Part shown: positions 61,223 through 64,000 of the stretch, piece after piece
Layout: each line of letters opens with the position of its first letter
How positions within the stretch are numbered: position 1 is the stretch's first letter
Assembly (NCBI GenBank): GCA_025370075.1
Contig: CP073016.1
Span: 2,480,001 to 2,544,000, forward strand
Length of the DNA stretch: 64,000 nucleotides
DNA from: Chryseotalea sp. WA131a
GTDB lineage: Bacteria > Bacteroidota > Bacteroidia > Cytophagales > Cyclobacteriaceae
Reading direction: 5' to 3'
Program-made: the position numbers and the translations under genes
Notes under the pieces: generated by a model
Seen by the model: only the letters and a program-made list of their open reading frames with translations
Told to the model about the DNA's origin: nothing
The model's database searches: none

Positions 61223-62230
61223 TCATGAAGGCGAAAAGCCTTTTGTTTGCAGCCACCAGTTAGGCGATGAACCCACAGAAATAAACTCAAACGCCCTCAC
61301 CTCCATCCAATTTTCTTCTTTTCCGGCTAATGAAAACCCTGTGTGGCCTCCGTGTGCGGGCGTTTCTAAGTATACAAAAGGGTGATTTCTAACCATCTCG
61401 TAGGGGTAGCATGCATCGGGCAGAAAGGGGTCGTTAAATGCGTTTGCAATCAACACCGGTATAGATATTAAAGGAATGAAATTAAGTGCGGAAGTACGCG
61501 TGTAAAAATCTTGGGCATCCGCAAAACCATGCAGCGGTGCCGTGTAACGATCATCGAACTGCCGGAAACTTTTGATTTCATCAAATCCCGCATGGCTTAC
61601 CTTTTGAGGATAGACCTTTGATTTTGCTTCAATCTTTTTGCTAAGTTTTTTTAAGAAACGTTGTAAATAGAATTTTTTGTTCGGCTTATCGAGTTCAGCA
61701 GCACTCGAACCCAAATCGCACGGCACCGAAAAAGTTGCAGCTTTTTTTATGGATGGATGTAGGTTAGTTGCATTCTCGCCCAAATATTTCAGCGTCATGC
61801 TGCCGCCCATGCTAATGCCAACCAACGAAACCGTGGTGTATCCACCCAATCGAATGGCATGATCGATAACTGCATTTAAATCTTCGGTAGCACCATGATG
61901 ATAAAATCGAGGCAACCGATTCATCTCACCACTGCATCCCCGGCAATTCCACGCAAGTGCATCCCAACCCTGTTGAAAAAAATACTTCGCCATACCCTTA
62001 GCATAGTGCCGCTCGCTATTGCCTTCCAATCCATGCGAAATGATGACAAGTTTATCACTTTTGCTTTTCAACCAATCCAAATCCAAAAAATCACCATCGT
62101 TCAGCTCCAACCGCTCGCGCTGATAGGTTACACCTTTTATTTTTCTGAACGCACTAGGCACAATGGTTTCCCAATGGCCATTGAAAAGATAAAATGGTTT
62201 TTGATAGGACGAATGTTGGAGGAAGGGCAT
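61223..62230 (-). CDS. YheT-family alpha/beta hydrolase
   Basis: 335 residues. The block NGHWETIVPSAFRKIKGVTY and ALNWRGCSGEMNRLPRFYHH (here AWNCRGCSGEMNRLPRFYHH) are YheT hallmarks; nucleophile in VGISMGGSMTLKYLGE, acid in NAFNDPFLPDACYP and His in APAHGGHTGF (here TPAHGGHTGF). These are carboxylesterase-like enzymes with a short N-terminal cap. Nine bases separate it from the GNAT gene upstream; it converges on the oxidase gene. Confidence 0.88.
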   Translation of the reverse strand: MPFLQHSSYQKPFYLFNGHWETIVPSAFRKIKGVTYQRERLELNDGDFLDLDWLKSKSDKLVIISHGLEGNSERHYAKGMAKYFFQQGWDALAWNCRGCSGEMNRLPRFYHHGATEDLNAVIDHAIRLGGYTTVSLVGISMGGSMTLKYLGENATNLHPSIKKAATFSVPCDLGSSAAELDKPNKKFYLQRFLKKLSKKIEAKSKVYPQKVSHAGFDEIKSFRQFDDRYTAPLHGFADAQDFYTRTSALNFIPLISIPVLIANAFNDPFLPDACYPYEMVRNHPFVYLETPAHGGHTGFSLAGKEENWMEVRAFEFISVGSSPNWWLQTKGFSPS

Positions 62231-62239
62231 AGTCCAAAA

Positions 62240-62521
62240 CTACGAAAGCACATCGGCAATTTCGGGTGTTTTGTCAAACACCGAACGTGCAAACGGACAG
62301 AGTGGTAAAATTTTAATTCCTTTGGCACGCGCATATTCCACGGCTTTCATCACCAATTGTTTGCCCGCGCCTTGGCCGCGCAGTTTATCCGACACATCGG
62401 TATGGTCAATGATGATGAGCTTATCTCCCGCTTTGGAATACGTCATCTCCGCCAATGGTTCGTTGTTCTCTTCTATAAAAAACGAACCTTTGGAGTTGGT
62501 CTCAACTTGTTTTATTTCCAT
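62240..62521 (-). CDS. Small GNAT-like N-acetyltransferase (YjdJ type)
   Basis: 93 residues from the ATG at 62521 (MEIKQVETNSKG). The short GNAT form: EPLAEMTYSKAGDKLIIIDH, then DKLRGQGAGKQLVMKAVEYA with the RGQGAG loop for CoA and GIKILPLCPFARSVFDKTPE at the end. In this group the whole protein is a minimal acyltransferase. A TTG two codons earlier is an alternative start. It lies between the hydrolase and the transporter in one minus-strand run. Confidence 0.9.
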   Translation of the reverse strand: MEIKQVETNSKGSFFIEENNEPLAEMTYSKAGDKLIIIDHTDVSDKLRGQGAGKQLVMKAVEYARAKGIKILPLCPFARSVFDKTPEIADVLS

Positions 62522-62533
62522 TCTCAAAAATAG

Positions 62534-63661
62534 TTACTTCGCCTGATATCGCGTGCTCAAATAAGTCATCACCACAAACAGAATGGCCACAAACAATAAA
62601 GCAATTCGCAATGTTTGCCAATTGGCAAGCAGTCCAATGATGGGCGGCCCAAACAAAAAACCAGAATAGCCAACTGTGGTAACCATGGCGAGGCCAACTC
62701 CCGGTGGCAAATCTTTGGTATTGCCTGCAATGCTATAGGCAATAGGCACAATAGAAGAAAGACCAATGCCGATAATGAACAAACCGAAAATAACGGAGTA
62801 GGGATTATTGAATGAAAGCATCAACGCAATGCCCGCAATGGAAATGAGGCCGCAAATAACCATCAATTTTCGATCGCCAAACTTGAGGCGCGCACTGTCG
62901 CCAAAAAACCGACCGAGCGTCATCGCCAACGCAAAAGCAGACAAACCAATCGGAGCCAAGGAGTCGCCCGAGATTGCAATGTTTTTCATATAGTTGGTGC
63001 TCCAATCGGCCATGGCACCTTCGCCCAACATGCAACAAAAAGCAATCACACCAATACTGACCATGGCCGCATTGGGCAAACGAAAGGCGGGGCCATCTAC
63101 TTCTTTCTCTTTTGGTTTATCGTGAATAAGATGGTAACGCGCCCATGCGGCACCCATCACACTTAGTGTAACAATAATACTTAAGTGAACAAACAACGTT
63201 GTCTCTAGTTTTATAAACAAGGAACCACAACTAGCGCCCGCCACCATTCCAATACTAAAAATAGCGTGGAAGGATGTCATGATGGGCTTTCCTTGGTTTT
63301 GCTCCACCATTACCGCTTGCGAGTTCATGGAAACATCGAGCATGCCTGCTGTTAGTCCCATAATAAAAAACAAAACTACCAGGGCAGTCAGGTTGGGCGC
63401 AACGGGAATGAGTGGCACAAAAATGCAATACAAGAATACGGAGAAGATGGTGATGCGCCTGCTGCCATTGCGGATGATGAGCCAACCCGTGAAAGGCATG
63501 GCAAGCAACGCGCCAACCGAAGAGGAAAGCAAGACAAAACCAAGCGTACCGTCATTGATGGAAAATATTTCTTGCATGCGCGGAAAGCGAGAAGCCATGT
63601 TAGCATGAATAAATCCATTGATGAAGAAGATAAGCTTGACGGCAATGCGAGAGGGATGCAC
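62534..63661 (-). CDS. MFS transporter
   Basis: 375 residues with about 12 hydrophobic segments. FINGFIHANMASRFPRMQEI and MPFTGWLIIRNGSRRITIFS are the first helices with the MFS loop 2-3 motif in degenerate form (G-W-L-I-x-R-x-G-S-R-R). The second half repeats the pattern at LGRFFGDSARLKFGDRKLMV. Closest to the FucP-like/YbjJ branch. The start is GTG at 63661, no ATG is near. Substrate unknown. Confidence 0.87.
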   Translation of the reverse strand: MHPSRIAVKLIFFINGFIHANMASRFPRMQEIFSINDGTLGFVLLSSSVGALLAMPFTGWLIIRNGSRRITIFSVFLYCIFVPLIPVAPNLTALVVLFFIMGLTAGMLDVSMNSQAVMVEQNQGKPIMTSFHAIFSIGMVAGASCGSLFIKLETTLFVHLSIIVTLSVMGAAWARYHLIHDKPKEKEVDGPAFRLPNAAMVSIGVIAFCCMLGEGAMADWSTNYMKNIAISGDSLAPIGLSAFALAMTLGRFFGDSARLKFGDRKLMVICGLISIAGIALMLSFNNPYSVIFGLFIIGIGLSSIVPIAYSIAGNTKDLPPGVGLAMVTTVGYSGFLFGPPIIGLLANWQTLRIALLFVAILFVVMTYLSTRYQAK

Positions 63662-63788
63662 GGAAGAATGGATATGGTCGTGTGAAGTAAGGTGTTAACC
63701 AACTACGATGGGATGATTTTGACAAAATAATTTACGGAATCGATTGCAGAGTTCGTTTTTATTGTGAAAAGCCAAGTGGGTTACTTAC

Positions 63789-64000
63789 CTAAACTTTGTT
63801 GACCCGGAAAATGTACACCTCATTGCCTTTGTACATTGTTTGCTTATCGATGGTCATCCCGTTCTTAATCGCCACTTTTTGTGATGGCAAATTGGAAAGA
63901 CTGATGATGGAAATAAGCGAGGTAGCCAGATTATTTTCAAAGGCATGGTCCTTGCATTTTTGGGCGGCCTCTATGGCATAGCCCTTGCCCCAAAACTTTG
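63789..64000 (-). CDS. GNAT acetyltransferase (RimJ/RimL type), 5' end cut by window
   Basis: Minus-strand frame open to the right edge and ending at TAG 63789-63791. The visible 69 residues read KFWGKGYAIEAAQKCKDHAF, then SIISLSNLPSQKVAIKNGMT and MYKGNEVYIFRV. FWGKGYA-EAA is the CoA loop and N-x-PSQKVA-K-GM the conserved last strands of RimJ/RimL-like GNATs, which often acetylate ribosomal proteins or amino acids. Start and N-terminal half lie outside the window. Confidence 0.85.
   Translation of the reverse strand, partial: KFWGKGYAIEAAQKCKDHAFENNLATSLISIISLSNLPSQKVAIKNGMTIDKQTMYKGNEVYIFRVNKV

Noticed and set aside
63796..63981. 61-codon plus-strand frame at the right edge
   Set aside because: The minus strand of the same bases encodes a clear GNAT C-terminus, so this frame is its shadow.

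Overview
The window looks like a piece of a Bacteroidota chromosome, most probably order Cytophagales. Several independent features point there: a SusC/SusD pair, a protein with a type IX secretion C-terminal sorting domain, type B ribosomal protein L31, a NagB-LmbE fusion, Bat-type von Willebrand proteins, a Wzi/RemB-like barrel, moderate-to-low GC, tightly packed or overlapping genes without clear Shine-Dalgarno sites, and promoters of the Bacteroidota type (TTTG, 17-19 bases, TAnnTTTG). I cannot name the genus.

Layout. 1-12.65 kb is a one-strand surface-polysaccharide cluster: Wzm/Wzt-type ABC exporter (Wzm is cut by the left edge), polysaccharide deacetylase, GNAT enzyme, two methyltransferases, four glycosyltransferases, a large polytopic membrane protein and a nucleotide-sugar epimerase. 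It ends at a 1181-residue PKD-repeat protein secreted by the type IX system (12.66-16.2 kb). 16.3-24.9 kb is housekeeping: Lrp/AsnC regulator, phosphoribosyltransferase, PanB, a CstB-like persulfide dioxygenase-rhodanese, ClpP, ClpX, LpxB, a QueD/PTPS enzyme and HldD. 25-32.9 kb (minus strand) holds a SusC/SusD/lipoprotein operon followed by a redoxin and a cytochrome c-copper monooxygenase fusion. 33-37.7 kb carries an RmlD-like reductase, a cyclophilin, HolB, a GlmU-like protein and L31. 37.9-43 kb runs FitAB-type toxin-antitoxin, Wzi/RemB-like barrel, MsbA-like exporter, a small membrane protein and GmhA. 43.2-44.7 kb is YifB/ComM.

44.7-47.6 kb is the most plastic part: a decayed ISAs1-type transposase, an intact IS1380-family element with a 5-bp target duplication, tRNA-Ser, tRNA-Arg and tRNA-Pro, and then a 344-bp unit repeated in tandem. 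Each unit has the 3' part of tRNA-Pro, its terminator and a small GIY-YIG nuclease gene. I regard this tRNA-linked nuclease array as the best candidate here for an under-described genetic element.

47.6-64 kb is mostly metabolic: BatB/BatC-like proteins, an alpha/beta hydrolase, a transketolase C-terminal half, a ceramidase-like protein, NagB-LmbE, a GMC oxidoreductase with its small subunit, a Tat-exported Gfo/Idh oxidoreductase, an N-methyl amino acid oxidase, a YheT-like hydrolase, two GNAT proteins (one cut by the right edge) and an MFS transporter.

How the genes connect. LpxB, HldD, GmhA and the MsbA-like exporter make and export lipid A and heptose core. The left cluster makes and exports a polysaccharide that could be joined to that core. 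Type IX cargo such as the PKD protein is usually anchored to a lipopolysaccharide in this phylum, so these genes plausibly serve one cell envelope. All functions are read from the sequence by recognition of motifs and families; no search was run.
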